NCBI GenBank assembly: GCA_947471745.1
Contig: CANJKZ010000010.1
Location: forward strand, 8,801,501-8,865,500
From: Closterium sp. Naga37s-1
Lineage: Eukaryota; Streptophyta; Zygnematophyceae; Desmidiales; Closteriaceae
Direction of reading: 5' to 3'
Length of the DNA stretch: 64,000 bases
The position numbers were made by a program, and so were the translations under genes. Below, one piece after another: positions 1 through 11,488 of this stretch. Position 1 is the first letter of the stretch, and the number at the start of each line of letters is the position of its first letter. The notes under the pieces are model-generated. The model was not told the DNA's origin, made no database searches, and saw nothing but the letters and a program-made list of their open reading frames with translations.

Positions 1-47
<47 letters not shown>

Positions 48-620
48 TGCAGCAACAGCAAAGGTACGATCAGTATGAGCGGCCAGAACCGTACCAGCAG
101 CAGCAGGTCTACCGGCAGCAACAGGCTCAAGGGCAGTTGCAGATGGAACAGCAGGAGGTGCAGCAGCAGCAGCAGCAGCAGCAACAGCTAGATCAGCCGT
201 ATTTCCTTGACTTCTTGGAACAGCAGCAGCCGCAGCAGCAACAGACACGAGAGCAGTTGCAAATGGAACAGCAGCAAGAACAGCAGCAGCAGCAGGAGCA
301 GCTTGATCAGCCGTCTTTCCTCGAGTTCCTGCAGCAGCAGCAGCAGCAGCAGCCAGAGGAGCAGCAGCCACAGGAGGCGCAGCAACGTTCATACTACAAC
401 CAGCAGCAGGTGCAGGAGCAGCAGCGACAGCCGGGAGAACAGGAACAGCATCAGCAGCAGGAGGTGCAGCAACGTTCACTCTACAACCAGCGGCAAGAGC
501 AGCAGCAGCAGCAGCACGAAGAGGAAGTGGTGGAGTTGGAAGAGGAGGAAGAGGAGGAGGAAGAAGAAGAGGAGTACGAGGGTGAGGAAGAGTATGAGGA
601 AGAGGAGCAGCAGCACGAGC
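1..620. repeat. CAG-rich coding microsatellite
   Basis: The first 50 bases are almost pure CAG triplets, and CAG/CAA tracts continue to about 510, followed by GAG/GAA runs to about 610. Read on the plus strand these encode polyglutamine then polyglutamate at the start of the Harbinger-like protein. The reading frame is open to the left window edge, so the array begins outside the window. Confidence 0.9.
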
Positions 621-2557
621 TGCAAGGGTTTGCCAGCAAGGGAGGTCTTAGCTCGGCAGTAGCAGGCTTGGAGCTTGTAGGTTCGGCAGTCGCAGGCTTG
701 GCAGCGGACGGAGCAGACGCTTTTGATCTGGACGTTGTTGAAGTGGCTCGGGTGGGGGTGGAGGGAGCGGAGGAGAGGGAGGAGGAGAATGGGGAGAGGC
801 AGAGAAAGGAGAGAGGGGATGGGCTGGAAGTAGATGGGGAGGCTGGTGGGGTGTTTGGTGGAAGAGAGAGCAGAAAGAGACGGCTGATGGACTTACACTT
901 GACGGAAGGAGAGGAGGGAGTTGAGGTCGATGAAAGGGAGGAGGAGGACGAGGAGGACGAGGAGGGTGAGGAGGAGGAAGGGAGTGAGGGAGGGTTGGGA
1001 AAGAGGAAAAAGGGAGGGAAAACTAAGGAGCGAGAAGGTGAAGGAGAGGGGGGAATAGAAGGCGATGCAGTGAATGGGAGAAATAATGCCGCCCTGCTTC
1101 GCCCATCCATCCCCACGACTCCCTCGCCTCTCCTCTGCTCTGAATCCGAATTCCAACATCTCTTAACCTGCATCAAGAACGCTCCAAACGAGGATGCCAT
1201 TTCCCTCGTTCTCCTGCTCCTACTGGAAGAGCAGCGTGCTGCCAACGAAACCTCCTGCTTCCTGCAGCGCCTTCGAGTGGTTCGCTCCGAATACCTGCAT
1301 CGCCATCACTCCCTCGTGAGATCTATTGAGCTCAATCTCCTCCGAGACATCGCTCACAACGATGCCGTCCATCAGCGGGAGATCCAACGGCTGAGACGCG
1401 TCTGCATGGCCGGCATGTCAGCTGGCGCCACGCTGTCGCAGCATCAGGTGTTTTATCGAACGCTGATCACGCGGCCGCGGTCACGCGCGTGGTGGGAGGA
1501 GTGTATTGACCCGAATAACCCTCCGGAATTGTTCCGGAAAAAGTTTAGGATGAGCCGGGAGACGTTCATGGAGCTCTGTGGCATGCTGGGGCCGCTTCTT
1601 GGGAAAAAGCCGAGAAAAAACCCGAACCTCTTGGACATCAGGATCGGAGCGGCGATCTGGAGGCTTGCCACGGCCGAGCCTCTCCATCTGGTTTCCAGGA
1701 GGTTTAATCTCAGCCGGACCACGGTGCATTTCGTGGGGAATGATATTCTCAAGGTGCTGAACGATGTTATTCTGCCCAAGGTGGTCGTATGGCCTGAGCC
1801 GGGCAGCACCCGGGCAGCTGAAATTTCTTCCAAGTTCCTGAAGCTGTGCGGGGTGGATGGCGCTTCTTCTGTGGTACAGCAGCTGGGGAACGGGCAGCTG
1901 ATTGGGACTCTCTACACAACACACCTGTGTATCAACACGCCGCGCTCCAACATGGTAAAATACCACAACAGGCAGCTTACCGAACGTCTCGCCCGGGAAT
2001 CTTATTCCCTTTCCACGCAAGCAGTCGTTGATGCCAACGGGCAGTTTATCGATCTTTGCATCGGGCTGCCCGGCGCGCTTTCTGACGAGCAGGTTTTGCA
2101 GCAGTCGACCCTCCACCAGAAAGGACAAGCTGGAGAGCTTCAGGGGGCAAAGGTCATCGGGTTGCGGTCGTACCCGCTTCTGGATTGGCTGCTGGTTCCG
2201 TACGCCCAATCAGAGAGCGCCACGTGGTATCAGACCACGTTCAATGAGTGCATAGAGAAGGGCACTGCGGTGGGGAAGGACGCGATTGGCCGGCTGAAGG
2301 GACGGTGGCGGATCCTGCTGAGGCGGGCTGAGGGGAAGCTGCATGAGCTGCCGCGGTTGGTGGGGGCATGCTGTGCGCTGCACAACTTTCTGGAGCAGAA
2401 GGGAGAGGCGTTTGACCCTGACTGGGCGTATGAGGCGTTTGATGACTACGTGCCCGCCAGGCGAGCCGATGACGAGTCCCCTGCTGCCGTGGCCGAGAGG
2501 GATGAGTTGGCCCAGGGGATGTTCCAGGCCGTGCACGGGTGGGAGGGTGGAAATTAA
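2..2557 (+). CDS. PolyQ/acidic protein with Harbinger (HARBI1/ALP1-like) transposase domain, 5' partial
   Basis: The frame is open from base 2, so the true start lies outside the window or is the ATG at 143. The first ~150 residues are Gln-rich, then come Glu-rich and Lys/Arg/Glu low-complexity stretches to about residue 320. The last ~350 residues match PIF/Harbinger nucleases: RAWWEEC, FRMSRETF, CGVDG (first catalytic Asp, ~571), VVDANGQFIDLCIGLPGALSDEQVL (second Asp, ~630, read in two parts VVDANGQF and GLPGALSDEQVL) and AIGRLKGRW followed by CCALHNFLE. The third acidic residue, normally Glu in a VExxFGxLK context, is Asp in GKDAIGRLK. One long intact exon with a changed triad and a non-transposon N-terminus suggests a domesticated, ALP1-like protein; an active element with unseen ends outside the window is the alternative. 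Confidence 0.75.
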
Positions 2558-2886
2558 GGCAGGTTTTTTCCCGTCTTATGGTTATGGGTCTTTTGAGGTT
2601 GTGAAATGCACAACATGGGGGAATGATTGGACCTTAAACATATCAGCCGCGTTGTGCTTGATAGAAGTTTCCAAAGTCATCTTTTTTGCCATCCATGCCA
2701 TTAGGCCATTTCTGTAACAAGTTACTGTAGGGCGTGTTCGTATCCTACGGCCCCCCTATCAGGCAACTCCTTATCAGACTTGCCTTATAGAATGTGAAAG
2801 GGTCTTGGAGTTGGCGTGAATTTCAGTCTGATGCAGAGTGAGTCTGATAAGAGGTTGCCTGATAAGGGGCCGTAGGAACACGCCCC
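2558..2886. other. Intergenic stretch between convergent genes
   Basis: Convergent 3' ends of the Harbinger-like gene (plus) and ALG2 (minus). An imperfect inverted repeat is visible: a segment reading 'ggcgtgttcgtatcctacggcccc' in part at 2731-2755 is mirrored by 'ggggccgtaggaacacgcccc' in part at 2865-2885, with GCAACTCCTTATCAGAC mirrored by GTCTGATAAGAGGTTGC between them. This looks like a small MITE-like foldback of about 155 bp. No gene seen. Confidence 0.5.
2731..2885. mobile_element. MITE-like foldback element
   Basis: The ends are inverted: GGGCGTGTTCGTATCCTACG near 2731 faces CGTAGGAACACGCCCC near 2870-2885, and inside them CTTATCAGACTTGCC faces the GTCTGATAAG at 2849. The whole can fold into one long hairpin. 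No coding capacity. The family is not recognised and target-site duplications are not clear, so the call rests on the terminal inverted repeat alone. Confidence 0.5.
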
Positions 2887-5800
2887 TTATAAGCACATGT
2901 TCCAAAGAATCTCTTGCAACCGGTCACCAAAAACGTTTCTTGAAAGCTGTTCCTCAACATGCACTCGGGCAACCTGACCCATGGAAGCTGCCCGAGAAGG
3001 ATCGGCCCAGAGTGTAGCCAGTGCAGCAGCAAAAGATGAGGGGTTTGGAGCGCAGAGGAAGCCTGTAGCACCATCGAGTATGCTCTCTGTGGGGCCTCCA
3101 CTGTTGCATGCCACGACTGGCTTGCTTGCTGCCATTGCTTCCAATGGCACTATGCCGAAATGCTCGTTCTGAGGGGAAGAGGGGGAGCGTGTGGAAGGGG
3201 AAGCAGGGGCGGGATTGGGGGGTCAATACAGCACAGCAAAGGCTGTTGGGTTTGGACCGCATAGGAAGCCTGTTGCGCCGTCCAGTATGCTCTCTGTGGG
3301 TCCTCCACTGTTGCATGCCACCACTGGCTTGCTTGCTGCCATTGCTTCTAATGGCACTATGCCAAAACGCTCGTTCTGCGAAATGGAAGTAGGGTTAAGT
3401 CAATCGCGCACGACAGTATGGCATAATCGATTCATGGCAAACGAAACCAGACCAACAAACAAGAAGCCAAGAAAAAGGATGTGAAAGAAATCATGTAATA
3501 AGAAGGTCGTATGGGTAGCACTCACTGGAGGAGTGTAGACTACAGCAGTGCAGTGGGACAGCAGCTGAGCCTTGAGGGAGTCGCTAATGGAGATGAGGAA
3601 AAGGATGTCGGATGCCACCCCTTCCATAACAGCTAGTTGCTTTAGCTCCTGGAGATACTCCACATTCTCCCGTACACGAGCATCACACCCACCTGATACA
3701 GATAGAAAATAATTGGTAAGGAGAAGGGGATTGAGGAAAAAGACATTGGAAGCCATCGGCTCCATAGCAGCTAGTTGCTTTAGCTCTTGGAGATACTCCA
3801 CGTTCTCGCGCACGCGAGCGTCACACCCACCTGATTCACAGAGAGATGGACGAGGAGGGACGATGTGAGAAATCGGTGAATGGCAGAGAGGAGGAGGGGA
3901 CGGATGGAGGAAAGCTCAAGGGTTGGTGATGACATCTGGTTAAGTTAAGACAATGGAGCAGTTGTGACATGTCATTGTGAGAGGTAGCTTCACGCATCCA
4001 GGTAGCTTCATGGTGCTCATCAATAGAGTCCTCCCCGTTTGCCTCAGCACCATGAACAGCTCACCTGCCACAACAAGCCGAGGCCGCTGCCCCTTTGCCA
4101 AAGCGGCAACAGTAGCACCTTGGCTGCCGGGAGTGCCTGTGTGCCCTGACGAGCGGGTGAGCAGACCCAGAGCAGAGACCGCAGTGGCGATCTCCTTCTT
4201 GCGCTCGTAGCGGTTGATGGAGAGGAAGAAGGGGCTGGGGGAGGGAAGGGGAGAGGGGGGAGAAGGGGGAGACGTGTGAATCCTGGTCAGGGCCTGCGCG
4301 CAGGAAATTCCTTCTTGCGCTTGTAGCGGTTGATGGAGAGTAAGAAGGGGCTAAGGGAGGGAGGGGGGAGAGGAGGGGGTTGAGCATGGTGGAGGGGAGT
4401 GTAGTGGGGGGAGATTAGGGTTGATGATTGAAGGAAAAAAGGGGAACAAGAAGGGCAGGGAATGGCAGTGATGCTTTGAGAGGTCCAAGAACAAAAAGCT
4501 TTCTAACGGAAGCAAGTTTAGCATGCGAGATTATGTGCACGCCATCCCATCCAGCCCACTCAGCTCAATCCGTCTCAATTGCCCTCCAAAAATCACCTGT
4601 TGAGATCTAGGCCAAGCTTCTCTGCTTCGCCCACAGCAGGACTGAGGGTGCCAGAACCACCCCTGCTAGCAGCAGTAGCATCGATAGCAGCGTTGGCAGT
4701 GGTGGCAGTGTTGGCAGACGAGGCAGGCGGTGGGGAATCGAATGCTACAGCCGGGTAGAGAACAGCGGGGCGGATGCCATGTGATGCTAGCGAGGGGAAG
4801 GTGGAGGCGAATGTGGCTGCAGTGAAGTGACTGTTCACCACTATGGTGTCCGCCATGCCTGCAGGGATACAGAGGCGATGGAGAGAAGAGAGAAGAGAGA
4901 AGAGAGAAGAGAGAAGAGAGAAGAGAGGAGAGAGGAGAGAGAAGAGAGGAGAGAGGAGAGAGGAGAGAGGAGAGAGAAGAGAGGAGAGAGAAGAGAGGAG
5001 AGACTTTGAGAATTCACAAAAGCGACTTCAATGTGGCGGCAGTGAAGTGACTGTTGACCACTATGGTGTCCCCCATGCCTGCAGAGTGGGGTTGAGCACA
5101 TTCGAGTGAGTGGTAAACACTATTGCCGGAGGGTAAGAAAGAGCCCACACCATTGATAAACTCATGCCAACCAACAGCACGCACCAGTGGTGACCTGCTC
5201 CACCCAGACAATGGGCGCTCGGTACAGCGAGCACACAGTGAGGGATCAACATTATTGCCTGACGGCATGAGCACACACCATTGAGTGATCAACACATGCC
5301 AACAGCACGCACCAGTGGTGACCTGCTCCACCCAGTCAACGGGCGCTCGGTACAGCGAGCGCAGCCACGAGCCTCGCTGAGCCAGCAACAGGTCCGGGAA
5401 GTGACAGTAGAAGAGGATCTGTTATGGGGGGAACGGGTGGGGTACGCTTGTGTTGCTATTGAGTATTCTTCCAAGTAACACAAGCAGAGCCTCGCTGGGC
5501 CAGCAGCAGGTCAGGGAAGTGACAGTAGAAGAGGATCTGTAAATGGGGGTAGGGTAGGGGTGTTGGACGTTTGTGTTAATTTTGAGAGCTCCCACAAGTA
5601 ACACAAGAATAACCTCGCTGGGCCTGCTGCAGGTCCAGGAAGTGACAGTAGAATAGGATCTGTTATGGAGGGATAGGCATGGGGGATGCACAGGATAGTG
5701 GGAACGCATGACAATGCGTTTTGTTTTTAGAAGAGGGTAACAGTAAGAAAGGTCTGTTACACAGGGAGATGGAAGAAGCGCAGAGGAAGTGAGTTTTGGA

Positions 5801-7771
5801 ATATTTTAATTTAAACGCCAGTGAAAAATGTCGCACGGAGGCGTGTAATAAGTGGTGAAGAAGAACATTGGACAGGCATGGCTGGGCCGGCAAGCATGAA
5901 ATGGAACGAGCACAGTGCAGGTAGGATTGTGAAGGGGAAGGGGAGGGGAACGGGAAAGGGGAGGGTGGAGGGGAAGGGTAAAGAGAATGGTAAAGGAGCT
6001 GGTTTTTGAGAATTCTCAAAAACCAAATGGTAAAGGAAAGCGTAAGAGTAAGTTCAAAGGGATTGGAAGGGAACCCACCTTGGCAGGCAGCAGTCTGAGA
6101 ATGGGATGGACGGCTGAGACTTGATCTGTGATGATCGCATCAACGGCTGGGATCCACCGGAGCCACACAGAGATGACGATGCAGAGAGCCGCCCAGAGGC
6201 ACCTGAGGTAGGCGCAGACTGCGTGAAATCGGCCGGCGATGTGGCGGGGGAGGAAACTTCCATGCACGTGCACAGGGAAGGTGCCTGTTAAAGAGGGATT
6301 GTAGGCGGTGGGAATTGTGTTGCGTTAGTAGCCGATTCGAGAAGCCAAAAGGGTGAGCAAATTTGAGTCACAACGGCTTGATGGGATGCCCTGTTGCTAT
6401 GCTCAGAATGTCTTTGCGCAATTGGTTACAACTGCCTCTACTGAGGAACAAGGAATGCAATAGCTGAGAGCAATCAGACAGAGAGTAAGGCGATGGTCCC
6501 TGGGAACCATCTGTTGGGGTCATGAGCAGCTGTGAAAGGGAACGTGATAATCCCACACAAGTTCAAATCTATGATTCAAGAGATTCAACAGCATATCGTA
6601 CCATCAATGGTCTCCGGGAAGCATCTGTTCGGGTCATGATGGACTGTGAAGACCCGCACGCTGTGGCCTCTTGACGCCAGCAATGGGTCATGATGGGCGT
6701 TACGACAGCACACCGTACCATCAATGGTCTCGGGGAAGCATCTGAGAGGGTCGTGATGGGCTGTGAAGACCCGCACGCTGTGGCCTCTTGACGCCAGCAA
6801 TGGGTCATGATGGGCGTTACGACAGCACACCGTACCATCAATGGTCTCGGGGAAGCATCTGAGAGGGTCGTGATGGGCTGTGAAGACCCGCACGCTGTGG
6901 CCTCTTGACGCCAGCAATGGGTCATGATGGGCGTTACGACAGCACACCGTACCATCAGTGGTCTCGGGGAAGCATCTGAGAGGGTCGTGATGGGCTGTGA
7001 AGACCCGCACGCTGTGGCCTCTTGACGCCAGCAATGGGTCATGATGGGCGTTAGGACAGCACACCGTACCATCAATGGTCTCGGGGAAGCATCTGAGAGG
7101 GTCGTGATGGGCTGTGAAGACCCGCACGCTGTGGCCTCTTGACGCCAGCAATGGGTTATGATGGGCGTTAGGACAGCACACCGTACCATCAATGGTCTCG
7201 GGGAAGCATCTGAGAGGGTCGTGATGGGCTGTGAAGACCCGCACGCTGTGGCCTCTTGACGCCAGCAATGGGTCATGATGGGCGTTAGGACAGCACACCG
7301 TACCATCAATGGTCTCGGGGAAGCATCTGAGAGGGTCGTGATGGGCTGTGAAGACCCGCACGCTGTGGCCTTTAGACGCCAGCAATGGGTCATGATGGGC
7401 GTTACGACAGCACACCGTACCATCAGTGGTCTCGGGGAAGCATCTGAGAGGGTCGTGATGGGCTGTGAAGACCCGCACGCTGTGGCCTCTTGACGCCAGC
7501 AATGGGTCATGATGGGCGTTAGGACAGCACACCGTACCATCAATGGTCTCGGGGAAGCATCTGAGAGGGTCGTGATGGGCTGTGAAGAGCCGCACGCTGT
7601 GGCCTCTTGACGCCAGCAATGGGTTATGATGGGCGTTAGGACAGCACACCGTACCATCAATGGTCTCGGGGAAGCATCTGAGAGGGTCGTGATGGGCTGT
7701 GAAGACCCGCACGCTGTGGCCTCTAGACGCCAGCTCCGCTGCCGCATCCACTATCAGCCGCTCCGCTCCTC
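2887..7771 (-). CDS. ALG2: ALG2 alpha-1,3/1,6-mannosyltransferase (seven exons, N-terminal exon not found)
   Basis: ALG2 adds the second and third mannoses to the dolichol-linked N-glycan precursor on the cytosolic face of the ER. Phase-consistent exons: 7771-7655, 6284-6079, 5418-5313, 4858-4597, 4234-4065, 3692-3526, 3168-2887, about 435 residues. Family motifs in order: GGAERLIVDAAAEL, FTAHHDPLRCF, VHVHGSFLPRHIAGRFHA, FYCHFPDLLLA, YRAPVDWVEQVTTG, IVVNSHFTAATF, FFLSINRYERKKE, and the GT4 E-x7-E motif in NEHFGIVPLEAM followed by ACNSGGPTES. The first exon, expected to give the HPDLGIG nucleotide-sugar loop, was not found. Almost every exon has a partial copy beside it, and exon 7771-7655 runs into a 117-bp tandem array whose units each keep the exon end and its GTACGG donor. 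Which copies are spliced in cannot be told from DNA. It could also be a decaying gene, but the chosen exons are free of stops. Confidence 0.88.
3228..3830 (-). repeat. Partial copies of ALG2 exons 6 and 7
   Basis: 3830-3745 copies the start of exon 3692-3526 including its CAG acceptor and GGCDARVRENVEYLQELKQLA, then drifts away. 3375-3228 copies the last exon, with acceptor and NERFGIVPLEAMAAS, then leaves the exon sequence and meets a stop. Both differ from the real exons at many bases, so they are not recent. If spliced in they would truncate the enzyme or insert residues. Confidence 0.8.
4255..4345 (-). repeat. Degenerate copy of ALG2 exon 5 start
   Basis: The minus strand reads LLSINRYKRKKEF, a copy of FLSINRYERKKE in the exon at 4234-4065. 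It lies just upstream of the real exon inside the preceding intron and decays after about 40 bases. Confidence 0.65.
4869..5003. repeat. GA-rich microsatellite in ALG2 intron
   Basis: Repeats of GAGAAGA and GAGAGGA make up nearly the whole segment. It sits between exon 4858-4597 and a copy of that exon's first codons. Confidence 0.9.
5030..5665 (-). repeat. Partial copies of ALG2 exons 3 and 4
   Basis: 5095-5030 repeats GMGDTIVVNSHFTAATL from the start of exon 4858-4597. 5250-5166 repeats the 3' part of exon 5418-5313 (YRAP...W, ending at the same GTGCGTGC donor). 5540-5475 and 5665-5600 repeat its 5' part (FYCHFPDLLLAQRG) with the ATAACAG acceptor. Copies are a few to many substitutions apart and mostly lose frame beyond the copied part. 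Confidence 0.8.
6001..6024. repeat. 24-bp perfect palindrome in ALG2 intron
   Basis: Arms GGTTTTTGAGAA and TTCTCAAAAACC are exact reverse complements with no spacer. It belongs to a family of similar palindromes seen in introns of other genes in this window (core TTTTGAG / CTCAAAA). Confidence 0.9.
6585..7740 (-). repeat. 117-bp in-frame tandem array (about 10 units) made from ALG2 exon
   Basis: The motif ACCATCAATGGTCTC recurs about every 117 bp from 6600 to 7655, ten times. Read on the minus strand each unit is 39 codons, LASRGHSVRVFTAHHDPLRC...ETIDG plus a linker TVCCxNAHHDPL, with no stop until the last unit. Each unit contains the end of ALG2 exon 1 and the GATG|GTACGG splice donor. Units are nearly identical, with a few substitutions (IDG/TDG, CCPN/CCRN). 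Confidence 0.93.
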
Positions 7772-7844
7772 CTGCGTGGATGGATGCATCCATACATGGA
7801 AGGGATGAAGGCGTGGATGGGTTGGATGCGTCGATTGTAGAGCA

Positions 7845-8250
7845 TGGATGGAATGGATGCATGATCATGCATGATGCATCGTGCATGGATGCATGATGAT
7901 GCATGATGCATCGTGCATGGATGCATGATCATGCATGATGCATCGTGCATGGATGCATGATGATGCATGATGCATCGTGCATGGATGCATGATCATGCAT
8001 GATGCATCGTGCATGGATGCATGATGATGCATGATGCATCGTGCATGGATGCATGATCATGCATGATGCATCGTGCATGGATGCATGATGATGCATGATG
8101 CATCGTGCATGGATGCATGATCATGCATGATGCATCGTGCATGGATGCATGATGATGCATCGTGCATGGATGCATGATCATGCATGATGCATCGTGCATG
8201 GATGCATGATGATGCATGATGCATCGTGCATGGATGCATGTATGCATGGA
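7845..8250. repeat. ATGCATGATCATGCATGATG minisatellite
   Basis: Units of about 32 bp built from ATGCATG, GATCATGC or GATGATGC, and CATCGTGC follow each other twelve or so times; units with GATCATGC and GATGATGC alternate, giving a ~64-bp higher-order period. Rich in ATGCAT and TGATCA palindromes, so strongly self-pairing. It lies upstream of the first ALG2 exon found, probably in an intron. Confidence 0.92.
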
Positions 8251-9121
8251 TGGGACGGATGAAATCAGGGCTAATGGAGAAACCGTAAGAAGTTAAAACC
8301 ACGGCCAAGGGAAGGAAGGCAGACGGAACGAGCTAGAATGACATGAAAGACAATGCTTAATGGCTCACAGAACGAGGGAGCGCAGGAGATTGAAAACGAG
8401 TCTTGTTACGTTGTAGCGACACTCTGGGATGTTACTACCAATTGATCCGTCACTTCCGTTCGGCAACGGCTGCGGAACACGTTGGGATATTAACTAGCCC
8501 TTGCTTCGGCATTGACGTCGGCAACGGCTGCGGAACACGGATCGTCTTCGAGAATACAGTCAGAAGTATGCACTCGAAACATCGTCTTCAGTGGTTCCTA
8601 CTACGATGGTTGTTTTTCGTAACTACTCCACGTGTCCAGCGGTCGACCACACGCGACTCACCTATTCCCAAATCCGGATGGCAAAAAAACACATGTAGCT
8701 TCCTTCCATCGTGCGGCGACGACGGCAGATCCTTCTGACTCTGCATGACTCTTGGGAACTCCTAGTTATGAACCTAGAAGAATCTTTGCCACATTCCCCC
8801 AAACGGGGATCAAATAGTTATTACGAGAAAGCTCTCACGGTGATTGCAAATCGAATACAATATTGGAGCACGGGACTCGTCCAGGTATATGGCGGTTCGG
8901 CGAGCTTTGGTTTCGGAGTATGGTGGGCTTTCAGCGATGGTGGAGCAGATTTGTTGGGAATTTGTTCAATAAATCTGAAGCGTATCATCCCAGCCGATCT
9001 GATATAAATTACAAACACCCATTCGTTCTGGTACAATCACACGAGAGTTTCTATCTATGAAATGTATGGCTTGCACGCTGCTCTGTTCTTGGATGAGAAT
9101 AATGTGTTATATTTCAATCTA
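8251..9121. other. Region without recognised gene
   Basis: Should contain the ALG2 first exon and promoter, but I could not identify them. A 20-bp direct repeat GGCAACGGCTGCGGAACACG occurs at about 8461 and 8519. Nothing else recognised. Confidence 0.4.
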
Positions 9122-11456
9122 TCTGTTTCCAGGGCTATGTCCATGATTCTCTGAATGGTAATCTCCTCCACCTTCTCTAAGCTGTTGTTCTAACCACCTA
9201 ATTCTAGCCTCGATGCTATCTAACCCCTCAGCACCCGTGGTCAGACCCTCAACACCACTGTCGGCTTCACGAGAAACCAAGGGTGCTAACTGTATCGACG
9301 CCATAACGTGGGAGTCTGCATTATCATTAACCACTCCAACTCCATCCCCTCTGTCTAGCAGATCAGCTGAGATCAATCCTGTCACCAAAGCTTCTGAATT
9401 TCTTACCCCTTCACGGAGGTTTCCGGATGCGTGGGAGGGGGTTGGTAGCTGAGGCACAACATTGGGCAATAAGGGTTCCGTCGGCCAAAGGTGGCTGGAT
9501 AATTGATTGGACAATTGATCGTAGCCAGGTGATGGAATTTGCAGCAAGCCTGCTAGTGCTGGGTCGGCAAGCAGTGTTGCCAGAGCTGACGGATCAAGGT
9601 GAGAAATCACTGATGGGGAAATCCTTGCAGCCATTGCAGCAGGACGTGCAGTTTCCTGCAAGGGACCGGCTTGAAACGGCCAGAGAGGAGTTTGGGGTGA
9701 TGCAGATGCAACCGATGCTTCTAATGCTGCCGCAGCAGCAGCTTCTGGTGCTGCTGCCTCTGCTGCTGTCTGTGCTACTGGAAGGGAAACTGACGCAGAA
9801 GCATGCAAGCCCGCACCTTGCAATGCCAAACCACGTCCTTCACCTGCCACCGGTACCAACCCAGCTAGCCCCACACCACATCCCACCCCTGCCGCAACAC
9901 CTGAAGACGACACCACCTCTCCCACACCCACACCACCAACAGGCCTTGCCACAGGCCTCGTCACAGGCAGAAACGGGGTGGGGCGGGCAGCTACAGAGGA
10001 GGAGACACTAGCAGGAACGCTCTGCCCTCGGCTCATTCTGCTGCTGCACGTGCTGGCCTTGCTGGGTTGCCCGTCACTGCCGCTCGCCGCTGTGGTAACC
10101 CCGCTTCGGTAGCTGTCGCTGCTGTAGCTCCTGCTGTATTCCTGCGCGCTGCTGTGTGTTCTCCTGCTGAGCCCTGCCCGTTTTCCTGGGTGCGGGATCG
10201 ACTCTCCAGCAGCTACGTTCTGAGAGGCACTACGCTGCGAGAGTCTGCTTCCACAGGCGGAGAGAGACTGCATTCCTTGGCTTAGTGCTTGGTCTCTTAG
10301 TGCTTGGTCTCTCACATCTTGATCTACTGGTGTTTGTTCCCCTGGTGCTGCTTCGTTTGTGGCTGCAGCGGTGGGTTGGACAGGAAGATTTGGTATGCTG
10401 GCTACCGGTTGCAATGCAGTGCCGCTACCAGCTCGTGCTGCTGCTGCTGCAGAAATTGATCCGATGTTGAAGCTGGGCTTTAATGCTGATGCTGCTGTAG
10501 CTGCCGCTGAACGTAACAATTCTTCTTGTGCTCCTGCTCCTGCTCTCTGGCTGCGACATCACCTGCAGCATCAGCACCTGTCTCTAGCCGCAATGCCTCT
10601 AACTCTTCCTGAGATGCTACACCACCTCCTCCTCCTGCTGCCCCTCCACTTGCTCCCCTTGCTGCAGTTCCTGGCCCCTTTCCTCCTCCCCTTTCTCCAC
10701 CTCCCGATCGCACTCCTGACGTTGTCCCTCCACCGTCACCACCACCATCACCTCCTCCTCCTCCTTCTAGTGCCACTTGCACTGGTGCTACGGCCCTTCC
10801 TACCTCTGCTGCTGCCCCTGTTCCTTCTGCTGCTGCTTCTACCACTGCTACTGCTCTTTCTCTTGCTCCAGCTTCCGCTGCTGCTGCTCCTATTTCTGCG
10901 GCCGCTAGAACCTCCGGCGGAAGTACTGATGGGAGAATCAACGCAGAAGGGTTAGGAGCAAGAATCGGAAGCATGTGGTTGGGAGGTAGAGGGGGGAGCG
11001 AGAGTGGCAAACGCGGCGGAAGCGAGGCGAAACGAGTGAGGGATGACCGAGTGGCGATAGGACGAACAGAGGCAGGCAGAGAAGGTCGCCGTAGAAGGGA
11101 GCGTAGCTGCTGCTGCTGGTGCTGGTGCTGCAATAAAGAAAAGGTTGGGAGCTGTGGAATTGTGGGAGACTGAAGAGGTGACAGCATTGGTGGCTGGATC
11201 TGTGGCAGCAATGGCAGTTGATGCTGTGATACGGTCCACGGGTATGATTGGAAGGAGGGATGCTGCTGTGAGGGAGGTACTGGATGGTGCCACGGCAACG
11301 ACGCTAGCGGCTGTTGTTGCGGCTGCTGCTGTTGCTGTTGCGGCTGATGCGGCTGTTGCTGCTGCAGCAGCTGCTGTTGCTGCTGCTGTTGCTGCTGCTG
11401 TTGCTCTTGCTGTTGCCGCGGCTGTTGCTGTTGCTGTTGCCGCGGCTGTTGCCGCG

Positions 11457-11488
<32 letters not shown>

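Noticed and set aside
207-662. Overlapping Ser/Arg-rich frame and minus-strand poly-Leu frames in the first kilobase
   Set aside because: They are alternate readings of the CAG/GAG repeat that encodes polyQ/polyE in the long frame.
6585-7740. CRISPR-like array, since unit length is constant
   Set aside because: Units are contiguous with no unique spacers, the frame is open and encodes ALG2 sequence, and the genome is eukaryotic.
8251-8308. Minus-strand peptide SISPDFIRPIHA as the missing first exon of ALG2 (IHPDLGIG)
   Set aside because: Only I-x-P-D is shared, the downstream glycines are missing, and no phase-compatible donor was seen.
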